Source: Bathymodiolus brooksi | Lineage: Eukaryota; Mollusca; Bivalvia; Mytilida; Modiolidae | Direction of reading: 5' to 3' | Assembly (NCBI GenBank): GCA_963680875.1 | Contig: OY804590.1 | Coordinates: forward strand, 22,382,640-22,446,639 | DNA length: 64,000 nt | Part shown: piece by piece, positions 34,801-43,493 of the stretch | Numbering within the stretch: the stretch's first letter is position 1 | How the letters are laid out: the number at the start of each line of letters is the position of its first letter | Position numbers and translations under genes: made by a program | The notes under the pieces: generated by a model | Database searches by the model: none | Told to the model about the DNA's origin: nothing | Seen by the model: only the letters and a program-made list of their open reading frames with translations

Positions 34801-37800
34801 TGATACAGTACAGTCAGAGACATAGCGTGATAAATCACTGTGATAGACATATCACTCTTCTTAGTGATACTGATACAGTACAGTCAGAGACATAGCATGA
34901 TAAATCACTGTGATAGACATATCACTCTTCTTAGTGATACTGATACAGTACAGTCAGAGACATAGCATGATAAATCACTGTGATAGACATATCACTCTTC
35001 TTAGTGATATTGATACAGTACAGTCAGAGACATAGCATGATAAATCACTGTGATAGACATAGAACTCTTCTTAGTGATACTGATACAGTACAGTCAGAGA
35101 CATAGTGTGATAAATCACTGTGATAGACATAGCACTCTTCTTAGTGATACTGATACAGTACAGTCAGAGACATAGCGTGATAAATCACTGTGATAGACAT
35201 AGCACTCTTCTTAGTGATACTGATACAGTACAGTCAGAGACATAGCATGATAAATCACTGTGATAGACATAGCACTCTTCTTAGTGATACTGATACAGTA
35301 CAATCAGAGACATAGCATGATAAATCACTGTGATAGACATATCACTCTTCTTAGTGATACTGATACAGTACAGTCAGAGACATAGCATGATAAATCACTG
35401 TGATAGACATATCACTCTCTTAGTGATACTGATACAGTAGTCAGAGACATAGCATGATAAATCACTGTGATAGACATAGCACTCTTCTTAGTGATATTGA
35501 TACAGTACAGTCAGAGACATAGCATGATAAATCACTGTGATAGACATAGAACTCTTCTTAGTGATACTGATACAGTACAGTCAGAGACATAGTGTGATAA
35601 ATCACTGTGATAGACATAGCACTCTTCTTAGTGATACTGATACAGTACAGTCAGAGACATAGCGTGATAAATCACTGTGATAGACATAGCACTCTTCTTA
35701 GTGATACTGATACAGTACAGTCAGAGACATAGCATGATAAATCACTGTGATAGACATAGCACTCTTCTTAGTGATACTGATACAGTACAATCAGAGACAT
35801 AGCATGATAAATCACTGTGATAGACATATCACTCTTCTTAGTGATACTGATACAGTACAGTCAGAGACATAGCATGATAAATCACTGTGATAGGCATAGC
35901 ACTCTTCTTAGTGATACTGATACAGTACAGTCAGAGACATAGCATGATAAATCACTGTGATAGACATATCACTCTTCTTAGTGATACTGATACAGTACAG
36001 TCAGAGACATAGCATGATAAATCACTGTGATAGACGTATCACTCTTCTTAGTGATACTGATACAGTACAGTCAGAGACATAGCATGATAAATCACTGTGA
36101 TAGACATAGCACTCTTCTTAGTGATACTGATACAGTACAGTCAGAGACATAGCATGATAAATCACTGTGATAGACATATCACTCTTCTTAGTGATACTGA
36201 TACAGTACAGTCAGAGACATAGCGTGATAAATCACTGTGATAGACATAACACTCTTCTTAGTGATACTGATACAGTACAGTCAGAGACATAGCATGATAA
36301 ATCACTGTGATAGACATAGCACTCTTCTTAGTGATACTGATACAGTACAGTCAGAGACATAGCGTGATAAATCACTGTGATAGACATAACACTCTTCTTA
36401 GTGATACTGATACAGTACAGTCAGAGACATAGCGTGATAAATCACTGTGATAGACATAGCACTCTTCTTAGTGATACTGATACAGTACAGTCAGAGACAT
36501 AGCATGATAAATCACTGTGATAGACATAACACTCTTCTTAGTGATACTGATACAGTACAGTCAGAGACATAGCGTGATAAATCACTGTGATAGACATAGC
36601 ACTCTTCTTAGTGATACTGATACAGTACAGTCAGAGACATAGCGTGATAAATCACTGTGATAGACATAACACTCTTCTTAGTGAAAAACTGATACTGATA
36701 TATTTTATGTTCTGTTTAATCTATTTACTTACTTTAGTGTAAACATATTTTATTAATCAATACATATGAATATAGTACAACAATTTAAATACAACAATAG
36801 TAATGACTATGAATTAATTAAGAGGATCCGAAAACAAGTTATTAAACTTATATAAATCCGTATCCCAAGTTTAATTAAATCTACTTTTAATAATCTCAGA
36901 AGTTAGATTACGTTGTGCCTTTTGGGTGATAGTATGTAAAACTCTAAATACAAAAGAAATTTTGAAAATATATTAAACAGAACAGAAGATGTATCAGTAT
37001 CACTAAGATGAGTGATATGTCTATCAGTGATTTATCATGCTATGTCTCTGACTACTATACATGTACATGTATAGTACAAATCTGATTATTTCAATGCAAA
37101 AGTTGTCACAGAAATCTAGTGACTAGATACACATCTGGAGAGTCTTCACAAGACACAAATGACTAAAACAAAAAATACTTTTTTTCAAATTCCAACAAGA
37201 TACAAATCAATAGATACATCATATAAAAGTTGAATTACTAGAAATATATAATACTACATAAATATACACATAAAAGCAATATTGTGTTATCAAAAATTAT
37301 ATTCACAAAAGTAACATGCAAATTCAATAATAAGTTTGTTGGATTTAAAAAAAAAGAGAATAAAAGAAAGGAAAGAGAAGATGTGTACCGTAAGAACTAC
37401 TAAAGGGAAAGTAGGGGAAACTAAATGTTCAGCTGTGATTTTGGTGTTAATAGTAGTGAGTTTTTTTAATTCAAAGAATATATTTAATAAATAAGTAAAA
37501 TCTGAAACATTTCTTTACTGCTTGGAGTTCAACCTAAATTTTGAAGAGAATAAGATATTCAATGTTTTTTTAACTAACAAATGAACAAATTTCAATCTAC
37601 AATTTTTTTTTAAAGAATAATGAAGCAGGGCATTCCACTTATTTTCAAGGAGGTGATAATGCTAAAGTAGAAGGGAGGATCCTGCAAAACCAGTATGCAA
37701 AACAAAGCTATATTTTACTTTCACTTTGACATTTTAATTTTTGAAAACAAAGTAGCCGAAAAAAAATGCAATTAGATCGGAAATTTGCCAGGTGTCCGGC

Positions 37801-40478
37801 TGCTGTGGAATGCCCTGATGAAGTACATCACTTAGTGAGTATTGATAATATGATTGTATTTTATGCATAGTTATACCAATTGGTAATAATAGTTCAAAGT
37901 TGTGACAAGACACTATGCTAGTAGTTTCATGGTATTCCATGTAAGAATAATAACATTATTATTGCATAGAGCTATTTTAAGCCACATGTGCCAACACAAC
38001 AGACATTGAAAATTGTGGAAAAAAGAGGGTTGGTCTGTTTACAAATGAAAATGTATCATGAAATGCAATATATAACAGTGTATACAGGGGTGGTAATAAA
38101 TCCCCTAGCCCGACGCCCGGGGCTAGTAATTTCCACATTTGGGCTAGCTGAAATAATCAGCTGTATGCCCGACGGGCTAGTAAAAATATATATCGGATAT
38201 TGACAAGCTTGTCAATATTCGCGTATCTACTTATATTCATATATGTTATATAATCAGCAGCAATGTTTTATTTATTCAACCGCTAGCTTTTTGTTGAAAT
38301 TGAAAGCAAAGAAGGTAGAAAAACTGCATATTCTCGTCATAAAACAGCTTCAACAAATGACGGCTTACCGGAAATTTCGAAAAAGAAATACCGGAATAGG
38401 ATTACGGAACCGGGAACGACTATTTCCGGTTTTGCCGAGAGTAAAAAAAATAATTTTTCAATGCCGACCGATCCTAGATTTTTTTGAAATGTGACCATAA
38501 ACACGCATATTTTTTTTATGGCCTTAAAGTGACCTGAACTGTGGAAAATAAGTGAAAATAAAACGCAATACCAGATCTGAAAAGAAAGATAGTTAAACTA
38601 ATATACATTGTACATGTTGTACAAGGGTTCAAGTCTGCAAGTCGGATTCATGAAATCACGGTATTGACCAGGACTAGCAGAGCTGTCGAAATCTCTTTCC
38701 TGTCTGTCAGACAATAGGTCTGGCAGATGTGGACAATGTGTCAGACCTATCAAACATTTGCCGGACCTACATATTTTTTACAACTTCAACTGAATTACAC
38801 ATATACTGGCAAAAGTAAATCCATAAAATGGTTTGTTTACCAGCTTCAAGTGATACCTTGGAATACTCAAAGTTAGTACAACACATTTTTGTGTGACATG
38901 TGGAAATATACATACAATACAATAGACTTGCGTATGAAATAAACAAAGATACCAAGTTTGCATAATGCTAGCTATGCACATGTTTCAAGGTGTTACCTCT
39001 TATACAAATGTAAGTAGCATTAGGTCTGGATAGAATCAATTGGATGACTGACAACCTAGGCCTAAATTAAAATTAAGTTTATTTCCCCTTTCACCAACCG
39101 ACCCTTTAAAAAGCCGCCGAGTCAAAAAAAATGATTGCCAAAAATAAAAAAATAATCGTAATTTCCGGAAAATCGATGCGCGTCCGTCCGGAATTGGTTA
39201 CACATTTAGTAGTCAAACTCTTCAATGTGAAGTCAAAATTTGATTATATAGACAAAAATAAACAAAAATCGGATATTGCAAACAACGACAAGATTGAGAA
39301 GCAAAATTAAGTAATGATGCCAGTCATCTTCAAGCGTTTTGTCGGTCCCAAGTTACTGAAAAATTGCCCCAGACATCGGGTCTGACGCGAAAAAGTTTAA
39401 ATCGGACCTAGTCAATTTTTGTCCGACGGTCCGACGATTTTCGACAGCTCTGGGACTAGTGGTTCATAGATTTGGGCTAGTAATATTTGGGAGTATGCTA
39501 GCCCTGGTCTAGTGAGGTGGTCCAAGATTTTTTAACCCCTGGTATACAATTCTTATAATTATATTTAAATCACACCAAAATTTAATATAGTTGAATTTTT
39601 CGTTGTGAATTTTATTTGTGTTAGATTATTTGCTGTTGGAAATTACTACGCCATTGATTGTTTACATCTGACGTCGTCATGGAGGCACGTGCAAGTTCGG
39701 ATTTGAGTTTCATTGGGATGTGAAACATCTCTTTTATAATCATGTGACCACTTCATAACCAATCATATTGCAACATTTCAATGAAAAACGGAAGTAATGT
39801 AATTATTGATGCTTGAAATGCTTTTTCTCCATTCATAAATAAATGCCAGCAAAAAAAAATCTTCGGAAGACAAATCTCAATGAGATTACATAGGAAAGAA
39901 TCATTTTAAATCTTAGGAGTGTCAACACCACAAACATCCCCGTACTTTGCATACTGCAAGGTATCCTAGTTTTTTACATAAATTGTGCCATCTATGATTA
40001 TAATTTATATTTATTTAATACTTTATATTATAGCATAATAGTAGTTTTCAGAAGTTTCAGTCCTCACAGTGAGCATCGGTCCTATGATCCAAGTCCTGTA
40101 AAACTTTGTTCGAACCAGTAATTTTTTTTTTTTTATTTAGAAATAAAAATAAATTGAAGAATTTGATTGGGACCAGTAAATTCAAATTTCCATTTCGAGA
40201 ACTGACGTTTAGTTAACAAAATTAGTTTGAGACTCGAGTTACGCTATTTTCTTTTTCATATTACTGTATGGACTGTAGTGATGTAACAAAAAATACATTG
40301 CTCCCAAAAATAATGCTGGTGCAATATTTTAATGTCCCCTGTGTGCGAGTGTGGCTGTGAATTGAAGAGGGGATCTAGAATATTGTGTATAACTTATGAT
40401 GTTAGACGTATTAAGTGATTACTATTTTGACAGTTTTTCAAAGAAAATCTTTGTTTCTTCTTCTGTGAGAGGTCGCAT
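22764..40478 (-). CDS. NIP7: NIP7, 60S ribosome subunit biogenesis protein (5 exons)
   Basis: Nucleolar RNA-binding factor for pre-rRNA processing and 60S (and in humans also 40S-linked) subunit assembly. Joined exons 40478-40423, 32333-32247, 31369-31231, 30035-29895 and 22883-22764 give 180 residues, the usual NIP7 length, with all phases matching and GT-AG introns. It starts [18 protein letters not shown] with a good A at -3. Conserved blocks follow: [71 protein letters not shown], then [19 protein letters not shown] and [16 protein letters not shown]. The N-terminal pre-PUA domain spans about residues 1-95 and the RNA-binding PUA domain about 96-170. The frame is intact, so this is probably the functional gene. 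Its introns (8.1, 0.9, 1.2 and 7.0 kb) are filled with repeats. The 5' UTR extends above 40478; I see no canonical poly(A) signal close below 22764. Confidence 0.96.
22981..23040 (+). mobile_element. SINE (family A) head fragment
   Basis: TGTGGTTGTGATCATATGG and TAGTTGGATTTACAACTACC match the tRNA-like head; the rest is absent. Confidence 0.7.
23118..23879. repeat. Bounded tandem-array element, about 140-bp unit, about 5 copies
   Basis: Units contain TTGACCTTGAAAATCAATAG, then AAGTATGTACCAAGTTTGG, ATCCATTGAA and TTCACAAGGATGTCACACGG. The block is bounded by TATCCCCTCGCC on the left and GGCGAGGGGATA on the right, a short terminal inverted repeat, with GGACGGACGG just inside the right end. Same plan as the 333-bp arrays but unrelated unit sequence. 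In NIP7 intron 4. Confidence 0.88.
24072..24141 (+). other. Possible coding first exon, antisense in NIP7 intron 4
   Basis: ATG followed by [20 protein letters not shown] then NK and a consensus donor (AAAG|GTAAGA). The acidic helix-like start resembles the N-termini of integrase-derived proteins in molluscs, but this rests on impression only, and no second exon was found. Confidence 0.3.
24142..24404. other. No gene seen
   Basis: AT-rich; contains a poly(A)-like run near 24280. Confidence 0.4.
24405..24795. repeat. Degenerate minisatellite, about 32-33 bp unit, about 10 copies
   Basis: Variants of 'ATTATTCCACCTGGAAACTC' TACTACATAATA recur with small indels. More diverged at the left, cleaner from about 24560. 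Confidence 0.85.
25031..25085 (-). mobile_element. SINE (family A) tail fragment
   Basis: 'TGGTTTATGGTGTTTAATGC' CACTTTCAATAATATTTCAG, then broken by the hairpin MITE that begins at 25090. Confidence 0.75.
25090..25334. mobile_element. Hairpin MITE with 76-bp near-perfect arms
   Basis: Left arm TTGGTCCATTATTAAAAAAG...GAGTGAGTACAA (25090-25165) is the inverted copy of the right arm 25259-25334, with a loop of about 93 bp. No coding sequence; terminal motif TTGGTCCATTA. It appears to have landed in a SINE. Confidence 0.92.
25659..26596 (+). mobile_element. Tigger/pogo element, internally deleted copy (A)
   Basis: Subterminal sequence (TAACGGTCAC repeats, CACTTTCGTGCTCTCCC, ATAGCGGTCACCTGTTCAA) matches copy B at 29.4-29.65 kb in inverse orientation, and the right end AGACAGGTTTGACTG abuts TA. 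The outermost CAGTCAAACCTG is missing on the left. Only a transposase N-terminal remnant remains, since the middle is deleted. Confidence 0.88.
26081..26340 (+). pseudogene. Tigger transposase N-terminal remnant (copy A)
   Basis: ATG then helix-turn-helix (pipsqueak/CENP-B-type) sequence [20 protein letters not shown], an in-frame TAG where copy B has a Gln codon, then [20 protein letters not shown] and LCWNWFQ. It then jumps directly to the 3' noncoding part of the element. It aligns residue by residue with copy B's first 80 or so residues. Non-functional. Confidence 0.88.
26688..26720 (-). mobile_element. SINE (family A) head scrap
   Basis: TAGTTGTAAACCTAACTACC ATACGATCACGACTACC matches the head of the family. 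Confidence 0.6.
26740..26854. repeat. Dispersed repeat, left half, split by Tigger copy B
   Basis: Aligns to 7545-7670 and continues at 29656-29750 after the transposon. Confidence 0.85.
27100..27262 (+). mobile_element. SINE (family A), 5'-truncated, nested in Tigger copy B
   Basis: Reads ATACAACATAATGTGATAAA to GGCGTTAAACACCATAAAGC. Copy A of the Tigger lacks it. The flanks (CTCAAAGTGATATTATTTAAA left, CTCAATATGATATGATTTG right) form an imperfect duplication of about 20 bp against the single copy in element A. Confidence 0.85.
27374..29206 (-). pseudogene. Tigger/pogo transposase (DDE_1), broken copy
   Basis: A cut-and-paste DNA transposase. From ATG 29206 it reads a CENP-B-type N-terminal helix-turn-helix ([34 protein letters not shown]). 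The second DNA-binding domain is broken by a 283-bp MITE after ...ALKFAK and resumes [20 protein letters not shown] in the same frame if one copy of the TTA duplication is dropped. The catalytic domain shows NNMDET, a one-base frameshift in a T-run near 28380, then [11 protein letters not shown] and SQPMDQGI: three aspartates with 29 residues between the last two, in the pogo/Tigger range. It ends at 27374. Two lesions make it inactive, but much of the protein is preserved. Confidence 0.92.
28592..28874. mobile_element. 283-bp Harbinger-like MITE, TTA duplication
   Basis: Terminal inverted repeat GGGACCGACCATTTAACTTG on the left and its inverse CAAGTTAAATGGTCGGTCCC on the right, extending to a GGTTATGG/CCATAACC motif. 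TTA flanks both sides (28589-28591, 28875-28877), the 3-bp TWA duplication typical of PIF/Harbinger. Interior is AT-rich with repeated AATATTCTGATT and a TTCGCGCTTCGCGC hairpin. It interrupts the Tigger transposase. Confidence 0.9.
29656..29750. repeat. Dispersed repeat, right half, split by Tigger copy B
   Basis: GGATAATATCAACTCCAACA... GCTTGTGGTTCCTATC matches 7690-7750. A C-run (about 29766-29784) follows. Confidence 0.85.
29895..30035 (-). CDS. NIP7: NIP7 coding exon 4 (start of PUA domain)
   Basis: 141 bp after AATTACAG, reading [47 protein letters not shown]; consensus donor GTAAGT. Confidence 0.96.
30154..30414 (-). mobile_element. SINE (family A), full length with 13-bp duplication
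   Basis: Flanked by an exact ACAACATCCAGTA at 30141-30153 and 30415-30427. Contains all family landmarks from TGCTAAACGCCACCTTCAAC to CAACTACCATACGATCACG. The clearest evidence that this repeat is a retrotransposed SINE. In NIP7 intron 3. Confidence 0.92.
30660..30790 (-). mobile_element. SINE (family B) fragment
   Basis: AGTATCTCACTGAAACAAGTC, GGTAGCCATGTCATTCCACTC and flanking pieces align to the body of the family B copy at 31742-32035. Confidence 0.55.
31231..31369 (-). CDS. NIP7: NIP7 coding exon 3
   Basis: 139 bp after ...CACTTCAG, completing an Arg codon and reading [46 protein letters not shown]; donor GTAAAA. Confidence 0.96.
31742..32035 (-). mobile_element. tRNA-derived SINE (family B), near full length
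   Basis: In minus orientation: head GGTGGTGTAATGATTAGCGT...CTTGCCTCAAGTGCGG with the B-box-like GTGTTCGACCCC, then a body ending CAACTAAGCGTGTTGGTCTA and CATCATCGTCATC. In NIP7 intron 2. Shares the full body with 20975-21260. Confidence 0.8.
32247..32333 (-). CDS. NIP7: NIP7 coding exon 2
   Basis: 87 bp bounded by TTTTTTTCAG and GTAGAT. Reads (Y)[19 protein letters not shown] then LHKDRVFYV and ends in phase 2 (AG). Confidence 0.95.
32441..36699. repeat. 70-bp satellite-like array, about 60 units, in NIP7 intron 1
   Basis: Unit: 'TAAATCACTGTGATAGACAT' ATCACTCTTCTTAGTGATAC TGATACAGTACAGTCAGAGA CATAGCATGA. Each unit holds three short palindromes: ATCACTGTGAT, ATCACTCTTCTTAGTGAT and TACTGATACAGTA. 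A few diagnostic sites vary between units (agCACT/atCACT/aaCACT; GCATGA/GCGTGA/CCATGA; GACAT/GACGT/GGCAT). Rare variants recur at fixed spacing: CCTAGTGATAC at 32690 and 34230 (1540 bp, 22 units) and AGAACTCTTC at 35061 and 35548 (7 units minus a 3-bp deletion), showing higher-order duplication. Confidence 0.97.
36700..37060. repeat. Inverted repeat with one inverted 70-bp unit at the array edge
   Basis: At about 36972-37053 the sequence is the reverse complement of the array's last unit and its right flank (ATTAAACAGAACAGAAGATG, TATCAGTATCACTAAGA, GTGATTTATCATGCTATGTC). It pairs with ACTGATACTGATATATTTTATGTTCTGTTTAAT at 36688-36720 across a spacer of about 250 bp. Confidence 0.85.
37061..38079. 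other. No gene seen (NIP7 intron 1)
   Basis: About 1 kb of AT-rich intron with short purine runs; no repeat ends or exons recognised. Confidence 0.5.
38085..39541. mobile_element. Non-autonomous hAT-like element, GTATA duplication, hosts another element
   Basis: CAGGGGTGGTAATAAATC at the left and TTAACCCCTG at the right, flanked by GTATA on both sides (38080-38084 and 39542-39546). Subterminal GGGCTAG/CTAGCCC motifs occur at both ends. No transposase frame. Contains the 775-bp element at 38678-39452. Confidence 0.82.
38678..39452. mobile_element. Nested TIR element, CAGAGCTGTCGAAA ends, 7-bp duplication
   Basis: Inverted ends CAGAGCTGTCGAAA / TTTCGACAGCTCTG flanked by GGACTAG at 38671-38677 and 39453-39459. 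Subterminal GGTCTGACA/GTCAGACC-like motifs recur. The termini suggest hAT, although that family usually makes 8-bp duplications. No coding frame. Confidence 0.82.
40423..40478 (-). CDS. NIP7: NIP7 coding exon 1
   Basis: Encodes the first 18 residues plus two bases of a Tyr codon. It ends AAATA|GTAATC, and the T opening exon 2 completes the codon. In-frame ATG preceded by AAA. Confidence 0.95.
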
Positions 40479-40615
40479 TTTGATTTTGTCTAAATCATAT
40501 CAAATCAGATGAAATAAATAAACAGTCTACACGTGCTTCCGGTTTTCCTCAGGATAATCATAAAACCAAGTATACAGTCGTACGGGGCGGGTCGAACAGG
40601 ATGCCTTTTCTTAAA

Positions 40616-40681
40616 TTTTTTTCCATAAAAATTTACATTTAACAGATCTTTTTCCATAAAAATTTACATTTAACAGATCAA
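40616..40681. repeat. 31-bp tandem duplication upstream of NIP7 start
   Basis: TTCCATAAAAATTTACATTT AACAGATCTTT occurs twice in tandem about 140-200 bp upstream of the NIP7 ATG, within the likely 5' UTR or promoter. Confidence 0.8.
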
Positions 40682-41012
40682 CAAAGCACTTTCTATACCA
40701 TAATTTATTTTGCTTTGATGTATCAGTATTTATTTCTCAATACCAAATTCCTATAGCTGTGATCGGGATCAAAATTTTTAGCTACCAAAAATTTCAAGAT
40801 GTCAGCGCCCATGTAATTTTGCATTTTGTGGAAGAGACGAATTTGAAGGTCATAAGAACTTCAATTGTCAAAAGAATACAATGCATTGTGTATAATTTTA
40901 AAGTCCCAACGCTATATTTTTCATCTTGGTGTACCAACAGAAGACAGTGTAACTGTAAGAAGCGATGTTGTTGAAATTAAAAGTTACATTTAGAAATAGT
41001 ACTGTTTTTCAA

Positions 41013-41119
41013 TCTCATTTTATTATTAGGATTTCAAATAGCTGTGGCTAGCCTTAGTGTTCAGACTCTACACACTAAAACTAGCCACAGCTACTTGAAA
41101 TGCACATAATAAAATGAGA
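41013..41119. repeat. Hairpin repeat
   Basis: CTCATTTTATTATTAGGATTTCAAATAGCTGTGGCTAG-type left arm pairs with CTAGCCACAGCTACTTGAAATGCACATAATAAAATGAG; loop about 29 bp. No coding. Confidence 0.85.
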
Positions 41120-41753
41120 ATGAATAAATTGAAAAATATAGTAACTATATTAAGGAAGTAGCAGTGGAACAGTAATTGCAGTAGCTTTGTCCAATGACGT
41201 GTATATATATACTGCTTTAACCCCATTCCGGTGGTGAATTGTTTTTCCGGTAAATTTCGATACCGATCTGCTGTGCACGAAAGAAATACAAAAATCTAGA
41301 GAAAATACATGCGTTTAACTTCCAAAAAATTTAAAACTGAAACTGCAACACTTGCATACTAACCGTTAGTTACATCTACAAAGTTTGGTTGTTGAAGGGT
41401 GCCATCTTGAAGTTTGTTTACCTCTTTTCGGTGCAATGAGAAATTCTGATTGTATGGAAGCATCGGTGGGACACAATGTGACTCATGATTTTTAAATTAA
41501 ATTTTACATTATTAATTGTGATTTTAACCAAATAAAACATATTTTGGCAGAATTTTTTTTCTGATAAATAACAATTGAACAACAGTAAAATTTAACCATA
41601 GAATTTTTCAAAACAGAACACAACAAAACATAAATTCTATGGTTTTATGTCAATTTAATTTACTGATCTTTACAGTGGGGACAGAAAAACTTGTCCCCTC
41701 TCCTTACAACCCGGACATCACAACAAAATAAACTTATAGTAATAATCCAAATT
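41120..41753. other. No gene seen; upstream flank of NIP7
   Basis: AT-rich spacer between the hairpin and the next mobile element; nothing further recognised. Confidence 0.4.
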
Positions 41754-43218
41754 CAGTGCCTGAAATGAGGCCAGCCTTTGGCTGGCCCGAAAAATTTTGT
41801 TTGGGCCAGTAAAATATTAGAGTCACTGGCCCAAATGGCATAATGGTGGCCCATAAATTTTGTGACATTTTTTTATCAAAATATAAACAGTTTTCAGGTT
41901 AATTGTTTTTTATCAATAACATTAAAATTCATTCTTTCACTAGTCTCACGGGGGTTGGGGCTCTTCAAGGTAATTTTGGTACAGTAACGGGTGTGCAGCT
42001 GAAATTGCGAAAAGACCCCAATGCATATATTGCTATCAAATGAAACCTGAATTTTCTTGTTATAACCTTTTCGACAACCTTGACGCCATTGGCTAGGGTG
42101 GTCTCAAGAAACAATGCTAGTCCGTCGGATGGGGACAATAAAAGGCTGGTTTGTGTAAGGGGAGATCAATGCCACGATCACATTAAAGACATCCGGAAAA
42201 AGAGTAGACTAATGCCACTACAAGGACCGCTCTTGCACTCCCTAAAGTGAAGAGTGACATCACTTGTTTCAATCCACTATGAAGAAGTGATTTTAAAGTA
42301 AAATAACCTCTCAGTTCGGGGTAATGTCAGTTGGTTATTCATTCCAAACAAGTATCTTACTTTGTTGAAATAACAAACGGTGCTGTCATTTTCTGTTATA
42401 TAAACAACTGTTAACTTTTCCTGTTATTTTTTAATTTGTAAACAAAAGTTCTGGTTCCAAAAAAGAAAACACTCCCAATTGTCATTAAAATGTAGCCGTG
42501 TACGTATAGAGATGAACTATGAAAAGTTTAAAAGAAGTGACAGGCCAGATAGTTTCCGTAGTTTGACATTACTGTCAACGATTTTCTCTCCATTGTTGGG
42601 GAAAAGTTTTTCAATGATTACCTAAGGATTGACACAAAAAGGTTTCCGATTTCTGTAAAATGAAATTAGTACATGTACATTTTGCAGCAGATTGAATGAA
42701 TAAATTTCCGAACCGTGGAAGATACCAGATAGCAAACATTACAAGTTGACAGAATTCTCTTTATTGTTCACAACTTTCCACTTCGTCCGTGAAAGTTAAC
42801 AATTTTAATAATTAAATCATAAAGAAAAAAAAAGTTTCTTTTCTAATATTTAGTGAATACTTGTGTATTACATGAAAACGTGTAGGAAACGTGTATTGAT
42901 TGGCTTGATAAAAATACATAATTGGGGAGACCAGTAAATTACATTAGCTGTGTATTCATTGGCTACACAAATGTATTTGGACCAATCGCTGTGCTCGTAA
43001 CAAACTGTTTTCGACTAGAACAGAAGAGTTATCTACCGTTGAAGTTACAGTAAAATATGTCCGGTTTCGGTAAAACAACAATTTGTAACGGTCTTTTAGG
43101 CAATCGCCCAAACGCTTTTTGTTGGGCCAGTGACTACCTAATTTGGAGCAGCTTTTGGTCGCCCGAATAAGATATCAGTCACATTTGGCGACTGGGCGAC
43201 CGTCCATTTCAGGCACTG
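41754..43218. mobile_element. Non-autonomous hAT-like element, CAGTGCCTGAAATG ends
   Basis: Left CAGTGCCTGAAATG and right CATTTCAGGCACTG are perfect 14-bp inverted ends. Flanking 5-mers AAATT and CAATT are a possible 5-bp duplication with one change. Subterminal GGCCAG/CTGGCCC and GGGCGACC-type motifs are present; no transposase frame survives. Confidence 0.78.
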
Positions 43219-43364
43219 CAATTGGGTGTTTAAGAGATAGAGAAACTCAATTATTCATCATTAAATAAAAGTTGTTCATTTTTAGTACTCTGGCTTTCCA
43301 AAGATTTTTCATGGTCAGCATAACGCTTTAATGTCACGTGATTGTTGTTTAGGACGCTCTGTAA

Positions 43365-43493
43365 ATGGCAGACGACACAACACAAACGTTTGATATGTTT
43401 GGAATAAATATTTTCTTTTTAGGAGGGGTGTTGTTCTATAAGGCATATGTGCATGATGGGCATTTGATGGAAATCACTGACAAAAGGAAATAA
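43365..43493 (+). CDS. Candidate 42-residue single-pass membrane microprotein
   Basis: ATG GCA gives MADDTTQTFDMFGINIFFLG then GVLFYKAYVHDGHLMEITDK and RK. That is an acidic N-terminus, one hydrophobic stretch at about residues 11-26 (IFFLGGVLFY), then a charged tail ending KRK: the layout of small mitochondrial or ER membrane proteins. It lies in repeat-free DNA between two mobile elements, with a CACGTG box about 30 bp upstream. I do not recognise the family. It could be chance, or one exon of a longer gene, since TTCTTTTTAG within it would serve as an acceptor. Orientation is divergent from NIP7. Confidence 0.35.
   Translation: MADDTTQTFDMFGINIFFLGGVLFYKAYVHDGHLMEITDKRK

Noticed and set aside
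32441..36699. CRISPR-like regular repeats
   Set aside because: Units are contiguous with no unique spacers, in an intron of an animal gene; a satellite, not CRISPR.
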